From positions 9,186 through 73,185 of the forward strand of contig JBKECP010000037.1 in assembly GCA_047974765.1 (NCBI GenBank): a stretch of 64,000 nucleotides of DNA, written 5' to 3'. Under the pieces are notes generated by a model. That model was not told the DNA's origin. It worked only from the letters and a program-made list of their open reading frames with translations, and did not search any database. Position 1 is the first letter of the stretch, and every line of letters starts with the position of its first letter. Of this stretch, positions 63,734-64,000 are shown one piece after another. The position numbers were made by a program, and so were the translations under genes. The stretch is from JBKECP01 sp047974765 (GTDB lineage: Bacteria; Pseudomonadota; Gammaproteobacteria; Pseudomonadales; Halieaceae).

Positions 63734-64000
63734 TTTCTGAGCTGCCTGTGCGGCAGTGAACAGCTTGCTTTGGCCATCCTGGTTAATGAATACTTTCTGA
63801 GCTGCCTGTGCGGCAGTGAACGTGATCGAGCGCCAGGCTTTTGCCCTCGGCCATTTCTGAGCTGCCTGTGCGGCAGTGAACGTGACGTTTAGCACCTTCG
63901 CGATGCGGTAAATTTTCTGAGCTGCCTGTGCGGCAGTGAACAGTTGCAGGCAGCGGCCACAGCGGCGGGCTATTTTCTGAGCTGCCTGTGCGGCAGTGAA
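63734..64000 (-). CRISPR. type I-F CRISPR array, reverse half, cut by window
   Basis: The same 28-bp repeat on the minus strand, at 63734, 63794, 63854, 63914 and 63974 (the last is cut after 27 bases by the window edge), with four 32-base spacers. Its leader should lie right of the window. The end facing the forward array is its trailer end. A 34-base segment (63700-63733) joins the two. None of its spacers is the reverse complement of a forward spacer, so it is not a simple duplicate palindrome. Confidence 0.95.

Overview
This looks like a chromosomal segment of a marine or aquatic gammaproteobacterium, probably near the Cellvibrionales/Alteromonadales. The clues are the thrS-infC-rpmI-rplT-pheS translation block, min genes and a cmoA-cmoB pair in gammaproteobacterial style, a proteobacterial dedicated sortase system, a type IV pilus minor-pilin cluster and a type I-F CRISPR-Cas locus. 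The exact genus cannot be told from the sequence alone. Most of the window is ordinary core or lifestyle genes. The last 12 kb is an accessory defence locus.

Layout: 1-4.3 kb, translation genes on the minus strand (pheS partial, rplT, rpmI, infC with an AUU start, thrS). 4.4-10.8 kb, a remnant of an IS3-type orfA, then a dedicated sortase system: substrate, sortase and an unknown 136-residue protein on minus, and a divergent response regulator/histidine kinase pair. 11-17 kb, uvrB, tRNA-Asn, a small membrane protein, a decayed group II intron directly after the minE stop codon, and minE-minD-minC. 17-23 kb, two divergent HExxPGH (DUF885-like) proteins and a LapD-like degenerate GGDEF/EAL receptor. 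23.4-32.1 kb, fimT-pilV-pilW-pilX-pilY1-pilE. 32.3-35.9 kb, kbl-tdh and a divergent XRE-cupin regulator, bracketed by two copies of a structured ~162-bp repeat. 35.9-42.7 kb, acetoacetyl-CoA synthetase, the ABC-F protein Uup, an aromatic aminotransferase and PepD. 42.7-50.3 kb, a purine acquisition cluster (permease, phosphoribosyltransferase, secreted deaminase-like amidohydrolase, secreted cupin, TonB receptor, nucleoside permease). 50.4-52.1 kb, cmoA-cmoB. 52.1-64 kb, type I-F cas1 and cas2-3, an inverted Fur-regulated TonB receptor, csy1-csy2-csy3-cas6f, a leader, and CRISPR repeats that switch strand part-way.

The most exciting item is in the csy1 upstream region. A minus-strand pseudo-repeat / pseudo-spacer / pseudo-repeat unit keeps the type I-F 5' handle and two Cas6f-type hairpins. 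Its pseudo-spacer matches a site in the csy1 promoter next to a CC PAM. Mismatches in positions 1-19 fall only at 6, 8, 12 and 18, and positions 6, 12 and 18 are the ones Cascade flips out of the duplex. This is the signature of a CreR-type crRNA-like RNA with which Cascade represses its own operon. The second notable item is the tail-to-tail meeting of two CRISPR arrays that use the same repeat in opposite orientations.
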